A stretch of DNA of 64,000 nucleotides from Ruania suaedae (lineage in GTDB: Bacteria; Actinomycetota; Actinomycetes; Actinomycetales; Beutenbergiaceae), in the NCBI RefSeq assembly GCF_021049265.1, contig NZ_CP088018.1, positions 3,286,001-3,350,000 of the forward strand, given 5' to 3'. A model generated the notes under the pieces. That model saw only the letters and a list, made by a program, of their open reading frames with translations. It searched no databases and had not been told where the DNA came from. Below are positions 26,494 through 36,000 of the stretch, piece after piece; the stretch's first letter is position 1, and the number at the start of each line of letters is the position of its first letter. Position numbers and translations under genes: made by a program.

Positions 26494-27162
26494 ATGACCT
26501 CCACCACCCCCGCCACGCGCGTCGCGTTCCTGCACACCGGCGCCGTCGTCATCCCGCCCGTCATGGAACTGGTCGGCGAGCAGCTGCCCGGCCTGAGCAC
26601 AGTCAACTACCTCGATGACCGGATCGTGGCCGACCTCGCCGATCCGGCGCACCAGGAGTCGGTGGCCGAGCGCCTGGCCGATCTGGCCGCGGCCGCGAAG
26701 TCCGCCGGCGCCGACGTGGTGATGTTCACCTGCTCCTCGATCTCCCACCTGGCCGCTCCGACGGCGGAGAAGGCCGGGATCCCGGTGCTGCGCATCGACG
26801 AGGCGATGGCCGACGAGGCCGTGGCCGCGGCTGGACGGGTCACGGTGCTGGCCACCCTCCCGACGACGCTCGAGCCCACCCTGGGGCTGCTGCGCGAGCG
26901 CGCCGAGCTGGCCGGCACCACACCGGAGTTCGTCAGCGAGGTGGTCCCGGGGGCGTTCGAGGCCGTCGCGGGCGGGGACCGCGCCGCGCATGACCGGCTC
27001 GTGGCCGAGGCGATCGAGCGGCACGCACCGACCAGCGACGTCGTGGTGCTCGCGCAGGCGTCGATGGCCTCAGCCGCCGAGGCGGCTCGGGTCGAGGTGC
27101 CGGTGATGACGAGCCTGCGGCCGGGCATCGCCCGCCTCGCCGAGCGCGTGCAGGCCGGCTGA
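26494..27162 (+). CDS. Asp/Glu-racemase-fold protein with a single active-site Cys
   Basis: 222 residues of the aspartate/glutamate racemase superfamily. The N-terminal half has MFTCSSISHLAAP (Cys near residue 79), the first catalytic Cys. The second half has VVVLAQASMAS, where the second catalytic Cys would be; it is Ala-Gln-Ala here. With one Cys lost, two-base racemisation is unlikely, so decarboxylation, isomerisation or a lyase step is more plausible. It is divergent from the GH127/RLP operon and runs into the GH-A and GH95 genes. The ATG follows CAAAGGAGAA. Its role in acid-sugar breakdown is inferred. Confidence 0.8.
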   Translation: MTSTTPATRVAFLHTGAVVIPPVMELVGEQLPGLSTVNYLDDRIVADLADPAHQESVAERLADLAAAAKSAGADVVMFTCSSISHLAAPTAEKAGIPVLRIDEAMADEAVAAAGRVTVLATLPTTLEPTLGLLRERAELAGTTPEFVSEVVPGAFEAVAGGDRAAHDRLVAEAIERHAPTSDVVVLAQASMASAAEAARVEVPVMTSLRPGIARLAERVQAG

Positions 27163-27182
27163 GGTCACCTTCGACCACTACC

Positions 27183-27221
27183 GGTGTGGATCCGGTGCAT
27201 GAGGTGCACCGGAATCACACC
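27183..27221. repeat. 39-bp palindrome, copy 1 (left flank of GH-A/GH95 pair)
   Basis: GGTGTGGATCCGGTGCA (27183-27199), a 5-bp centre, then TGCACCGGAATCACACC (27205-27221). The arms pair with two mismatches. The same 39-bp design occurs at 31842-31880. It lies 34 bp before the GH-A start, where it could act as an operator or fold in the leader RNA. Confidence 0.82.
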
Positions 27222-27254
27222 ACAAGCCGCTGTTCCTCACGTTCGGAGCTGAGC

Positions 27255-29417
27255 ATGAGCGAGATCCCCGTCGTCCCCTACGTCATCGACCACCACCGGC
27301 GCGAACCGTCCGCCGCCGACCTGTCCTTCCTGCTGGACGCCCCGGCGGGCCGGGACGGCTTCGTCCGCGTCCAGGACGGTCATCTCGTCCGGCCCGACGG
27401 GCAGCGTCTGCGCATCTGGGGGGTGAACCTCACCGGCTGGACCAGCGGCTCCACACTGCTGCCGCCCAAGGAGGAGGCGCCGCTCTGGGCCGGCACGCTG
27501 GCCCGGTTCGGCATCAACTGCGTGCGCTTCCACTTCCTCGACCTGCCCGTCTGCGACCCCGCCGACCGCCGGCCGAGCGGACTGATCGACCCCGGGCCCG
27601 ATCACACCCAGTCCTTCGACCCCGACCAGCTCGACCGGCTCGACTTCTTCGTCGCCGAGCTCAAGCAGCGCGGCATCTACACCAATCTCAACCTCAACGT
27701 CGGCCGCACCTACAAGCCTGGTGACGAGGTCCCCGACGGTGAGGCGGTGCGGATCTGGAAGGGCATGACGTTCGTCGGCGAACGCCTGATCGAGCTCCAG
27801 AAGAACTACGCACGCGATCTGCTCACCCACCACAACCCCTACACCGGCACCGAGTACCGCCACGAGCCGGCCGTCGCGATCGTGGAGATCGTCAACGAGA
27901 ACTCCCTCTACGAGTTCTGGATGCGCAACTGGCTGCGCGGTGAGCGCACCCCCGGCAGCCCGGACATCCAGCTCGACTTCCCGCCCTACTACGCCGAACG
28001 CCTCGACGGGCTGTACCAGGCGTGGCTGGCCGAGCACCGCACCGAGGCCGAGATCGTCGAGCTGCGCGCGCTCGCCGGTGTCGGTGAGGACGAGCCGGTC
28101 CCGCGGCTGCGCGCCGAGCAGTTCGCCGAGGCGCCCACCCCGCTGTTCCACGCCGAGGGAGAGTTCTACGGCGCCGTCGAGCGCGGCTTCTTCCTGGACG
28201 TCAAGCGCTACCTCACCGACGACCTCGGGGTGGAGTCGCTGATCGTCGGCTGCGCCGATCACACCTACTGGATCCCGAACCAGCCGATCGTGCAGAGCAC
28301 CTCCCAGCTCGACATCGTCGACGGCCACGTCTACTGGCAGCACCCGGCGATCTGGGGTGCACGCAACACCCCGATGGTGGAGGACCCGCTCAACTCCACC
28401 ATCGTCAAGCTCAGCCGCTCCCCGGTGGCTGGGAAGCCGTTCACGGTGAGCGAGGTCAACCACCCGAATCCGAACGAGCACGCGGCCGAGATGATCCCGA
28501 TCCTCGCCGCCTACGCCGCGTTCCAGGACTGGGACGGCATCTTCTTCTACACCTTCGAACCGAAGCTGCAGGGGCAGCACAGCGGGACCGTCGCCGACCA
28601 CTTCGATCTCACGCTGGACCCGGTGAAGATGCCCCAGCTGGCCGCGGGCGCGCTGATCTTCTCCCGCCCGGACGTCCGGCCCGCTCGCGAGACCCTCACC
28701 CGCTCCTACTCCACCGAGCAGGTGCTGGAGAGCATCCGGCTGCCCGAATCCGCCCGGCCGTACTTCACGCCCGGCTTCCCCGTCTCGACGGCGCTGCGTC
28801 ACGGGGTGCGCATCTCCTCCTTCGACGGCGCCCCCACGGCCGCCTTCGACCCGGACCAGCCCGGGCCCTATCTCGCCGACACCGGTGAGCTCGGCTGGTA
28901 CGCCGACGACCGTGGCGGCTTGGTGACGATCGACACCGACCGCACCCAGGCTCTCGTCGGGCACGTGCGCGCCCACGGGCGCAGCACCTCCCACCTGAGC
29001 GCCGAGGTCGCCAACGACTTCTGCGCCCTGACGCTGAGCTCGCTCGACGGCGAGCCGATCCCGCGCAGCGAGACCCTGCTGCTCACCGCCGGCGCGCGCA
29101 TCGAGAACACCGGCACCCGGTGGAACGCCCGCCGCACCCTGTGGGAGACCTGGGGTGAGGCGCCCACGCTCATCGAGCCGGTCACCGGCTGGCTGGTGCT
29201 GACCGACCTGCAGGGCGTCATCGACATCCAGATCACCCCACTGGACGGCTCCGACCGCCCGATCGGCGACCCGCTGCACGGCCGGCGGCTGGAGATCGGC
29301 TGGGAGATCCCCCTCGGCGATCCCCCGACGACGCAGTACCTCCTCCATCTGGTCCGCTCGGCCGAGCAGGCCACCCGCCTCGCCGAGGGCGGCCGACGCT
29401 CGGAGTTCTTCGGCTGA
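27255..29417 (+). CDS. Clan GH-A (GH5-like) glycoside hydrolase, family unassigned
   Basis: 720 residues, no signal peptide. The first 500 residues form a (beta/alpha)8 barrel: [11 protein letters not shown], then [14 protein letters not shown], then [12 protein letters not shown] (Asn-Glu acid/base), then [14 protein letters not shown] (nucleophile Glu) and [11 protein letters not shown]. The remaining third is beta-rich. The pattern is that of retaining clan GH-A enzymes similar to GH5, but I cannot place it in a numbered family. ATG 27255 is chosen for GGAG six bases before; an upstream in-frame ATG lies inside the palindrome. Cytoplasmic location implies action on imported oligosaccharides. 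Confidence 0.8.
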   Translation: MSEIPVVPYVIDHHRREPSAADLSFLLDAPAGRDGFVRVQDGHLVRPDGQRLRIWGVNLTGWTSGSTLLPPKEEAPLWAGTLARFGINCVRFHFLDLPVCDPADRRPSGLIDPGPDHTQSFDPDQLDRLDFFVAELKQRGIYTNLNLNVGRTYKPGDEVPDGEAVRIWKGMTFVGERLIELQKNYARDLLTHHNPYTGTEYRHEPAVAIVEIVNENSLYEFWMRNWLRGERTPGSPDIQLDFPPYYAERLDGLYQAWLAEHRTEAEIVELRALAGVGEDEPVPRLRAEQFAEAPTPLFHAEGEFYGAVERGFFLDVKRYLTDDLGVESLIVGCADHTYWIPNQPIVQSTSQLDIVDGHVYWQHPAIWGARNTPMVEDPLNSTIVKLSRSPVAGKPFTVSEVNHPNPNEHAAEMIPILAAYAAFQDWDGIFFYTFEPKLQGQHSGTVADHFDLTLDPVKMPQLAAGALIFSRPDVRPARETLTRSYSTEQVLESIRLPESARPYFTPGFPVSTALRHGVRISSFDGAPTAAFDPDQPGPYLADTGELGWYADDRGGLVTIDTDRTQALVGHVRAHGRSTSHLSAEVANDFCALTLSSLDGEPIPRSETLLLTAGARIENTGTRWNARRTLWETWGEAPTLIEPVTGWLVLTDLQGVIDIQITPLDGSDRPIGDPLHGRRLEIGWEIPLGDPPTTQYLLHLVRSAEQATRLAEGGRRSEFFG

Positions 29418-29454
29418 GCCACCTGTCCGCACCCAGGAGAAAGCTGACCCCACC

Positions 29455-31848
29455 GTGAGCACCGCCCCGGCCGACGACGGCCTGACCCTCTGGTACACCC
29501 AGCCCGCCCGCACCTGGCAGGAGTCCTCGCTGCTGGGCAACGGCCACCTCGGAGCAGCCCTGTGGGGAGGGATCGAGCGGGAGGTGATCGACCTCAACGA
29601 GGACACCCTCTGGACCGGCGAACCCGGCTACGAGCCCAACCCGGCGGCACCGACCGCCCTGCCCGAGGTCCGCCGGTTGCTGCTGGCGGGCAAGTACGCC
29701 GAGGCCCAGGAGCTCGCGGCGGACTCCCTCGGCGGCATCGGCGGGACCGCCCTCTACATGCCGCTCGGGCAGCTCGTCCTCGACCTCCCCGCCGGTGAGG
29801 TCAGCGGCTATCGCCGCGAGCTCGACCTGACCACGGCGACGGCGCAGGTCACCTTCCGCTCCGACGGAGTCACCTACCGCCGGGAGACCTTCGTCTCCCA
29901 CCCCGACCGCGCCCTGGTGGTGCGCCTGAGCGCGGATCGGCCCGGCGCGATCTCGTTCACCGCCTCGCTGACGAGCCTGGTGCGGCACCAGACCACCGCC
30001 GACGGCGAGAGTCTGCGGATGGCCGGGCGGGCGCCGATGCGGGCCTTCGACTACTCCGGGCGCACGCGCGAGCCCGAGTACGACGAGGAGCCCGATCCCC
30101 GGGGGATGCGGTGGGAGGCCCGCCTCGCAGCGGTCGCCGAGGGCGGCAGCGCGACGATCAGCGAGAAAGGCGACGCCGTCCTCTCCGAGGGGTGCGACGC
30201 CGTCACCCTGATCCTCACCGCACGCACCAGCTACAACGGTCCGGCGGTCAGCCCCAGCCGGGACGGCCAGGACGAGAAGGCGCTGGCCGAAGCAGACCTA
30301 CGGGCCGCCGTCGGGAAGGGGTACGAGGCGCTGCGCACCGCGCACGTGGCCGACCACCAGGAGCTGTTCAGGCGGGTAAGCCTGGACCTGGGCCGCAGCG
30401 ACGCCGACGCGCTGCCGACCGACGAGCGCGTGGCGGCCTACGTCGCCGGGAGCGCGAACGACCCGGGCCTGGCGGCGCTGTACTTCCAGTTCGGGCGGTA
30501 CATCCTCATCGCCACGAGCCGGCCGGGCAGCCAGCCGGCGAACCTGCAGGGGGTCTGGAACCCCTCGATCAACCCGGCGTGGGGGTCGAACTGGACGATC
30601 AACTGCAACGCCCAGATGAACTACTGGCCGGCCGAGGCCGCGAACCTGGCCGAGTGCCACGAGCCGCTGCTGGAGCTGACGCGCGAACTGAGTGAGAACG
30701 GGGCGCGGGTGGCGCGCGACCACTACTCCGCCCGGGGCTGGGTCTCGCACCAGGGCACCGACCTCTGGCGCTACGCGCAGCCGGTGGGCAGCAACCCGCA
30801 GTGGTCGAACTTCGTGGCCAGCAACGCCTGGCTGAGCCAGCACCTCTGGGAGCACTATGCCTTCTCCGGCGATCTCGAGGACCTGCGCCGGGCGTGGCCG
30901 ACGATCCGTGATGCCGCGAGCTTCCACCTGGACATGCTGGTCGAGGAACCGGAGCATGGCTGGCTGGTGACCGCCCCGGACATCAACTTCGAGAACATCT
31001 GGGTGGCACCGGATGGCACCACGGGCTCGCTGGCAATGGGCACCACGCCGACGATGCAGATGGTGCGCGAGCTGTTCACGCATGTGCTCGCTGCCTCGCG
31101 ACTGCTCGGCGAGGCAGGCGAGCTGGCCGCGGAGATCGAGGCGGCGCTGCCACGGCTGGCGCCGATGCAGATCAGCCCCGCCACCGGGCAGCTGCAGGAA
31201 TACCTGGAGGACTGGGGGCGGACGATGAAGGCGGAGGTGCTCTCCAGCTGGGGCGCGGTGGCCAGCGCGCAGATCCACCCGCGGCGCACGCCGGAGCTGG
31301 CGGCGGGCCTGCGGCGGATCTTCGACACCGAGCGCTGGTGGGAGGAGAAGAAGGACCCGCTGAAGGGCCCGTGCCTGGGGAGCTGGGAGGGCGGCTTCCA
31401 GGCGATGGCCTACGCCCGGCTCGGTGACGGCGATGCGGCGCTGCGGGTGTTCGACCTGCATCTGCAGAAGGCGGTCCAGCCCAACCTCGGCTCGAAGTTC
31501 ATCGGGCACTCCCCGACGAACCCGATGTTCCAGATCGACGGCAACCTCGGCCAGACCAGTGCCGTGAACGAGATGCTGCTGCAGAGCCACGTGCACGACG
31601 GCGTGTACGAGCTCGACCTGCTGCCGGCACTACCGGGCCAGTGGGCCGACGGCGAGGTGCGCGGACTGCGCGGGCGCGGCGGGTTCGAGGTGGACCTGCG
31701 CTGGCGTGGCGGGGCGCTCGAGTCCGCGACTATCCGGGCGGTCACCGGCACGACCACGCGGGTCCGCTACCGCGAGCGCACGCTGGACGTGACCCTGGCC
31801 CCCGGCGAGCAGATCCGTCTCAGCCAGGACCTGGCGCTTGTGGTGTGA
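29455..31848 (+). CDS. GH95-family alpha-L-fucosidase/alpha-L-galactosidase
   Basis: 797 residues, full GH95 length. The N-terminal beta-domain starts [14 protein letters not shown] and has [12 protein letters not shown]. The (alpha/alpha)6 catalytic domain has [18 protein letters not shown], supplying the Asn pair that activates water. [10 protein letters not shown] holds the proposed general-acid Glu, and [12 protein letters not shown] a conserved Asp. GH95 is an inverting family that removes terminal L-fucose or, in rhamnogalacturonan II, L-galactose. No signal peptide, so it is intracellular. GTG start, 37 bp after the GH-A gene. Its stop codon lies inside the second 39-bp palindrome. Confidence 0.93.
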   Translation: MSTAPADDGLTLWYTQPARTWQESSLLGNGHLGAALWGGIEREVIDLNEDTLWTGEPGYEPNPAAPTALPEVRRLLLAGKYAEAQELAADSLGGIGGTALYMPLGQLVLDLPAGEVSGYRRELDLTTATAQVTFRSDGVTYRRETFVSHPDRALVVRLSADRPGAISFTASLTSLVRHQTTADGESLRMAGRAPMRAFDYSGRTREPEYDEEPDPRGMRWEARLAAVAEGGSATISEKGDAVLSEGCDAVTLILTARTSYNGPAVSPSRDGQDEKALAEADLRAAVGKGYEALRTAHVADHQELFRRVSLDLGRSDADALPTDERVAAYVAGSANDPGLAALYFQFGRYILIATSRPGSQPANLQGVWNPSINPAWGSNWTINCNAQMNYWPAEAANLAECHEPLLELTRELSENGARVARDHYSARGWVSHQGTDLWRYAQPVGSNPQWSNFVASNAWLSQHLWEHYAFSGDLEDLRRAWPTIRDAASFHLDMLVEEPEHGWLVTAPDINFENIWVAPDGTTGSLAMGTTPTMQMVRELFTHVLAASRLLGEAGELAAEIEAALPRLAPMQISPATGQLQEYLEDWGRTMKAEVLSSWGAVASAQIHPRRTPELAAGLRRIFDTERWWEEKKDPLKGPCLGSWEGGFQAMAYARLGDGDAALRVFDLHLQKAVQPNLGSKFIGHSPTNPMFQIDGNLGQTSAVNEMLLQSHVHDGVYELDLLPALPGQWADGEVRGLRGRGGFEVDLRWRGGALESATIRAVTGTTTRVRYRERTLDVTLAPGEQIRLSQDLALVV

Positions 31849-31883
31849 TTCCGGTGCACCTGGTGCATCGGAATCACACCACA
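31839..31883. repeat. 39-bp palindrome, copy 2, spanning the GH95 stop codon
   Basis: The core is GGTGTGATTCCGGTGCA (31842-31858), a CCTGG centre, and TGCATCGGAATCACACC (31864-31880). Flanking TGT/ACA extend the symmetry to 45 bp. One mismatch in the core arms. The GH95 TGA is at 31846-31848, within the left arm. It lies between convergent genes and could be a terminator for both, but it is homologous to the leader element at 27183. Confidence 0.82.
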
Positions 31884-31893
31884 GTCCGTCGCG

Positions 31894-33147
31894 TCAGTGC
31901 TCCCAGAGTGTGGCGAGCGGCAGCGCCCAGAGCCGGCCACCGAAGGGAACGGCACGAGTCCCCGTGTACAGGACCACCCCGGCGACGAACCGCTGACCCA
32001 CCTTGTCGCGGAGAAGCTCCAGACCACGGAAGTCACCCGCGCCGACCGTCGCCGCAGACTTCACCTCGACCCCGACCACCTCGCGGCGACGATCCTCAAG
32101 CACGATGTCGACCTCACGACCGTGGTTGTCGCGGTAGTGGGACAGTGAGTAGGACTTCTGCGACCACGCGCGTTGCTTCACGAGTTCTCCGACCACGAAG
32201 CCCTCGACGAATCCACCAGTGAGCGTCGACGACACCTCGCGCTCGAGACCCTCGACGTCGACTCCGGCGAGATGGGCCGCAAGGCCGGTGTCGCTCAGAT
32301 ACACCTTCGGGGCCCGCACCGCACGAGCTGCCCTGTTGTTCGACCAGCCCGGGACGACGCGGATCAGGTAGACGGACTGCATCGCCCGGAGGTAGGCGGG
32401 AACGGAACGCTCCGGTATGTCGACCTCTCGCGCGACTCTCGCTGCGACGAACTCGCTGCCATTGCGTGCAGCCAGAACATCGAGCAGCGGGCCGAGGCGA
32501 TCCACGTATGAGATCCCGGAGACATCGGTGGTGTCCTTCGAGAGCACGCGATCGGCGTAGTTTTCCATCCATCGGCCGCGGGCACGGGCGGGCGCCTCGC
32601 GTAGTTCCGGGAATGAGGGGGCAGTCGCAATCTCCAGGTAGTCGCGCCGAGTGTACGCAGGGCGATCCGCAGGCACCTCGGTCGGCAATCTCCAGGCGTA
32701 CGCTGCGAAGTCCTCGACCCGCCCTGCCACCTCACCCCGGCTGAGGCCCTCGAGCGGAATGGTCTGCGCGCGTCCCGCCAACGATTCCTGCGCGCCCCGC
32801 AGCGACAGCAGGTCGGCTGAACCCGTCACGATGAAGCGGCCTGGTCGCCGATCCTGGTCGACTGCTGCCTTCAACGAGGTGAGCAGCGCGGGGACACGCT
32901 GGATCTCGTCGATGGCGAGCAAACCGTCCGGATACTGCATCGCGAACCCATCAGGATCGCGCTCAGCGGCGGCGCGATCGACGGCGAGATCCAGGTTGAT
33001 CGTGCGCGCGTTGCGGCCCGAGATGAGTTGTTGCATCAGGGTGCTCTTGCCTACCTGGCGGGCGCCACTGATCACCGTGACCGGCGTGTCCGCGAGGGTC
33101 TCCGCCACGAGATCGCTCGCGTTTCGACGGATGAGATCGGGCGTCAT
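31894..33147 (-). CDS. AAA-type ATPase with DUF4143 domain
   Basis: 417 residues. The N-terminal AAA_14 ATPase domain has Walker A ISGARQVGKST and Walker B LLAIDEIQRV, with TGSADLLSLRG after them. A winged-helix middle section (VDIPERSVPAYLRAM) leads to the C-terminal DUF4143 PD-(D/E)XK-like region with GFVEGFVVGELVKQ and EVDIVLEDRRREVVGVEVKS. Such proteins are widespread and poorly understood; nuclease or defence roles have been suggested. It interrupts the glycan locus and has lower G+C in places, suggesting independent acquisition. Start ATG 33147; a longer frame reads through a repeat array. Confidence 0.88.
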   Translation of the reverse strand: MTPDLIRRNASDLVAETLADTPVTVISGARQVGKSTLMQQLISGRNARTINLDLAVDRAAAERDPDGFAMQYPDGLLAIDEIQRVPALLTSLKAAVDQDRRPGRFIVTGSADLLSLRGAQESLAGRAQTIPLEGLSRGEVAGRVEDFAAYAWRLPTEVPADRPAYTRRDYLEIATAPSFPELREAPARARGRWMENYADRVLSKDTTDVSGISYVDRLGPLLDVLAARNGSEFVAARVAREVDIPERSVPAYLRAMQSVYLIRVVPGWSNNRAARAVRAPKVYLSDTGLAAHLAGVDVEGLEREVSSTLTGGFVEGFVVGELVKQRAWSQKSYSLSHYRDNHGREVDIVLEDRRREVVGVEVKSAATVGAGDFRGLELLRDKVGQRFVAGVVLYTGTRAVPFGGRLWALPLATLWEH

Positions 33148-33171
33148 AGGTCCCAGGCTAGACCTCGTTCT

Positions 33172-33248
33172 GCGGATTCGCCAGGCTAACGTTGCGGATC
33201 CGCCGGGCTTTTGTTGCGGATTCGCCACCCTCCCGTTGCGGATCTGCC
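33172..33248. repeat. Four-unit array with exact 22-bp period upstream of the DUF4143 ATPase
   Basis: GCGGAT(T/C)(C/T)GCC occurs at 33172, 33194, 33216 and 33238, always 22 bp apart (two helical turns), with differing spacers. The 33194 copy contains the perfect palindrome GCGGATCCGC. The array sits 25-100 bp upstream of the ATPase start, ideal for cooperative binding of a repressor along one DNA face. It resembles iterons but no replication gene is present. Confidence 0.85.
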
Positions 33249-33277
33249 GCGCCCCGCTCTCGCCGGGCGGGCCACGC

Positions 33278-35860
33278 TCAGGCCACCACCCGCCGGTGCT
33301 GTCCGTGCCCGAGGATCTCCGGCTCCGCGCCCGGCAGCTCCAGCACACCCTCGGTCCCCACCGGCACGGTCACCTCGACCGTCAGCTCACCGCCGGCGAG
33401 CTCCCATCGGATCGCGGCCTCGCCGTACGGCGTCAGGTGCCGCGCCGAGGCGTGGGTCAACCCGCCGCCGGGCCGCGGGGCGAACCGGATCCGGCGATAC
33501 CCGGGCTCCGCGGGCGCCAGCCCCGCCACCACCCGGTGCAGCCAGTCGGCCACCGCGCCGAGCGCGTAGTGGTTGAAGGAGGTCATCTTGCCCGGGTTCA
33601 CGGTGCCATCGGGCAGCATCGAGTCCCACCGCTCCCACACCGTGGTCGCGCCCTGCTCCACCTGATACAGCCAGCTGGGGCACTCGCGCTCCTGCAACAG
33701 CCCGTAGGCGGTCTCCAGCTCCCCGGCCGAGGTCAGCGCATCGGTCACCAGCGGCGTGCCGACGAACCCGGTCGCGATCCGGTGCCCGGCCTCACGCACC
33801 AGCTCGGCCAGCCGCCGTCCGGCAACCTCCCGCTGGGCGGGGGTGAGCAGGTCGAACTCCAGCCCGAGCGCGTAAGCGGTGACGGCGTCGCTGGTCATCC
33901 GTCCGTCGGGCAGCACGTAGGCGGCACGGAAGGCCTCGGCGACGGCGTCCGCGAGCGCCCGGTAGCGCGCCGCGTCCTCCGTCTTGCCCAACCGCTCGGC
34001 CGTCTGGGCCATCAACCGCGAGGACCGCGCGAAGTACGCGGTCGCCACCAGGTACCGGTCGGTGCGCGCATCGGCCGGGTCGTCCGGCGGTGCCGCCGGA
34101 TCGAGCCAGTCGCCGAGCTGGAAGCCCTCGTCCCACAGGTGGTCGTCCCCGGCGAGCCGGTCCACCAGATCCACCCACCGGGTCGCGCTGCCGTACTGGG
34201 TCTCGAGCACCCCGGCGTCACCGAAGCGCTGATACAAGGTCCACGGCAGCATGGTCGCCACATCACCCCAGGCGGCGCCAGGGCGGATCGGGGTCCACAT
34301 CCGGTGCGCCGGGATCACCGGCACGTACCAGGGCACGGTGCCATCGGGCAGCTGATCGGCCTCGACGTCGCGCAGCCAGCCGGCAAGCATCCCGGAGACG
34401 TCGAACAGGAACGAGGCGGTCGGCCCGAACACCTGGATATCCCCGGTCCACCCGGCACGCTCGTCCCGCTGCGGGCAGTCGGTGGGCACGTCGACGAAGT
34501 TGGAGCGCATCCCCCAGACGATGTTCTCGTGCAGCTTGCTCACCAGCTCGTCGGAGCACGCGAACCAGCCGGTGCGCTCGACGTCGGTGTGCAGCACCCG
34601 GGCCGCCAAAGCGCCGGCGGCCACATCGGCATCGAGATCGCCCGGCCAGCCGTCCACCTCCACGTACCGGAACCCGTGGAAGGTGAACCGCGGCTCCCAC
34701 TCCTCCGTCTCGCGCCCGGCCAGGGTGTAGTGATCGGTGGAGCGCGCCGAACGCAGCGGCCGGGTGTACAGCTCCCCCTCCTGCAGCACCTCGGCGGTGC
34801 GCAGCCGCACTGTGGTCCCCGCCGGACCGCTCACCCGGAGGCGCACGCGGCCGGCGAGGTTCTGACCGAAGTCGAGGATGCGGTTCCCGGCCGGCGAGGT
34901 GAGCACCTCAACCGGCCGGACTTCTTCGGTGCATCGGACCGGCGGCGCCGTCGGGGCCACCAGCGTGGCGGGGTCGCGGTAGCGCACGGCCACCTGCTCC
35001 CAGGCGCCGTCGTCGAACCCGGGAGCGGACCAGCCGGCCTGCTCCAGCCGGGCGTCGTAGTCCTCGCCGTCGTAGATGCCCGAGCGCAGGATCGGACTCG
35101 GCGCGGTGCGCCAACTGCGGTCGGTGGCGATGGTCTCGGTGCGCCCGTCGGTGTAGGTCACCTCGAGCTGGCCGAGGAAGGACAGATCCTCACCGAAGAC
35201 GTTCCGGAACCCCTCGTACCAGCCGATCCGCCCGCGGTACCAGCCGTCCGCCAGCCAGGCCCCGACGGCGTTGCCTCCCGGGCGTAGCAGCTCGGTGACG
35301 TCGTAGGTGTAGTACCGCAGCCGGGTGGTGTAGGAGGTCCAGCCCGGGGCAAGGGTGTCGGTGCCCACGCGGGTGCCGTTGATCTCGGCCTCGTAGAGCC
35401 CGTGGGCGCTGGCGTAGAGCCGGGCACTGGCGATCTCGCCGTCGAGGTCGAACTCCCGGCGCACCAGCGAGGGGCGGCGGGAGTCGGAGTCGCGGTGCTC
35501 GAGCGAGCGAGCCCCGACGGGCCGGGCCCGCCAGTCCTGTGGCGTGAGCAATCCCGCCTCGAGCGTGCTGGGCTCGGAGGGCTCCGACCAGGTGCCGTCC
35601 TCACCGCACACCTGCACCCGGACGGTGGCGCTCTCCCGGGATGTCAGCGGTTCCCCCGGCCACGGCACCAGGATCTGCTCGGCGGAGGCGACCTCGGTGA
35701 CCTGCTCGGCCCCGCCGCGCTCGATCAGCAGGCGGTAGGCGCGCTGCTGCCACCCCGGGTCCGCATGCCGCAGCGTCCACGAGAGGCGCGGCCGCGCCTC
35801 GCCGATGCCCAGCGGCTGGCGGTGATGCTCGATCATGGGGGCGTCGGCGATGACGCTCAT
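33278..35860 (-). CDS. GH78 alpha-L-rhamnosidase
   Basis: 860 residues, no signal peptide. Beta-sandwich domains come first (about 1-390, with the Bac_rhamnosid_N type YEAEINGTRVGTD). The (alpha/alpha)6 catalytic domain follows, with PTDCPQRDERAGWTGD carrying the acid Glu and TTVWERWDSM carrying the base Glu. A C-terminal beta domain closes the protein. It hydrolyses terminal alpha-L-rhamnose from plant glycosides or pectic fragments. ATG 35860 is preceded by AAAGGTGG; the longer frame to 35983 reads into the promoter. It is divergent from the apiosidase-like gene and shares a LacI-type operator region. Confidence 0.95.
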   Translation of the reverse strand: MSVIADAPMIEHHRQPLGIGEARPRLSWTLRHADPGWQQRAYRLLIERGGAEQVTEVASAEQILVPWPGEPLTSRESATVRVQVCGEDGTWSEPSEPSTLEAGLLTPQDWRARPVGARSLEHRDSDSRRPSLVRREFDLDGEIASARLYASAHGLYEAEINGTRVGTDTLAPGWTSYTTRLRYYTYDVTELLRPGGNAVGAWLADGWYRGRIGWYEGFRNVFGEDLSFLGQLEVTYTDGRTETIATDRSWRTAPSPILRSGIYDGEDYDARLEQAGWSAPGFDDGAWEQVAVRYRDPATLVAPTAPPVRCTEEVRPVEVLTSPAGNRILDFGQNLAGRVRLRVSGPAGTTVRLRTAEVLQEGELYTRPLRSARSTDHYTLAGRETEEWEPRFTFHGFRYVEVDGWPGDLDADVAAGALAARVLHTDVERTGWFACSDELVSKLHENIVWGMRSNFVDVPTDCPQRDERAGWTGDIQVFGPTASFLFDVSGMLAGWLRDVEADQLPDGTVPWYVPVIPAHRMWTPIRPGAAWGDVATMLPWTLYQRFGDAGVLETQYGSATRWVDLVDRLAGDDHLWDEGFQLGDWLDPAAPPDDPADARTDRYLVATAYFARSSRLMAQTAERLGKTEDAARYRALADAVAEAFRAAYVLPDGRMTSDAVTAYALGLEFDLLTPAQREVAGRRLAELVREAGHRIATGFVGTPLVTDALTSAGELETAYGLLQERECPSWLYQVEQGATTVWERWDSMLPDGTVNPGKMTSFNHYALGAVADWLHRVVAGLAPAEPGYRRIRFAPRPGGGLTHASARHLTPYGEAAIRWELAGGELTVEVTVPVGTEGVLELPGAEPEILGHGQHRRVVA

Positions 35861-35878
35861 AGGAACCACCTTTGCTTC

Positions 35879-35945
35879 GAAACGTTTCAGTCCTACTGTA
35901 GTTGACGCTAGATTGGTGGTGAAACGATGTACTGCACGTTTCACC
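35879..35945. promoter_or_regulatory. LacI-type operators in the divergent GH78 / apiosidase-like promoter region
   Basis: GAAACGTTTC (35879-35888) is a perfect palindrome of the LacI-family type. A second inverted pair, GGTGAAACG (35918-35926) and CGTTTCACC (35937-35945), repeats the same half-site with a 10-bp gap. A plus-strand -35-like TTGACG (35902-35907) with GATGTA 18 bp later overlaps the second site, which fits repression. The LacI regulator at 63043 is a candidate binder. Confidence 0.65.
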
Positions 35946-36000
35946 CACCGATCGAGGCCAGGATCCGTCCCGCACCGGGACACCGACGAGGAGGTCGCTG

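Noticed and set aside
33172-33248. CRISPR array
   Set aside because: The repeat is only 11 bp and spacers are 11 bp, far below CRISPR sizes; no cas genes.
33172-33248. Plasmid-type replication origin iterons
   Set aside because: No Rep protein, no A+T-rich melting region and a DUF4143 ATPase rather than an initiator next to it.
32651-35287. 878-residue plus-strand frame over the GH78 gene
   Set aside because: Antisense to a clear GH78 rhamnosidase with both catalytic Glu residues. The translation is repetitive.
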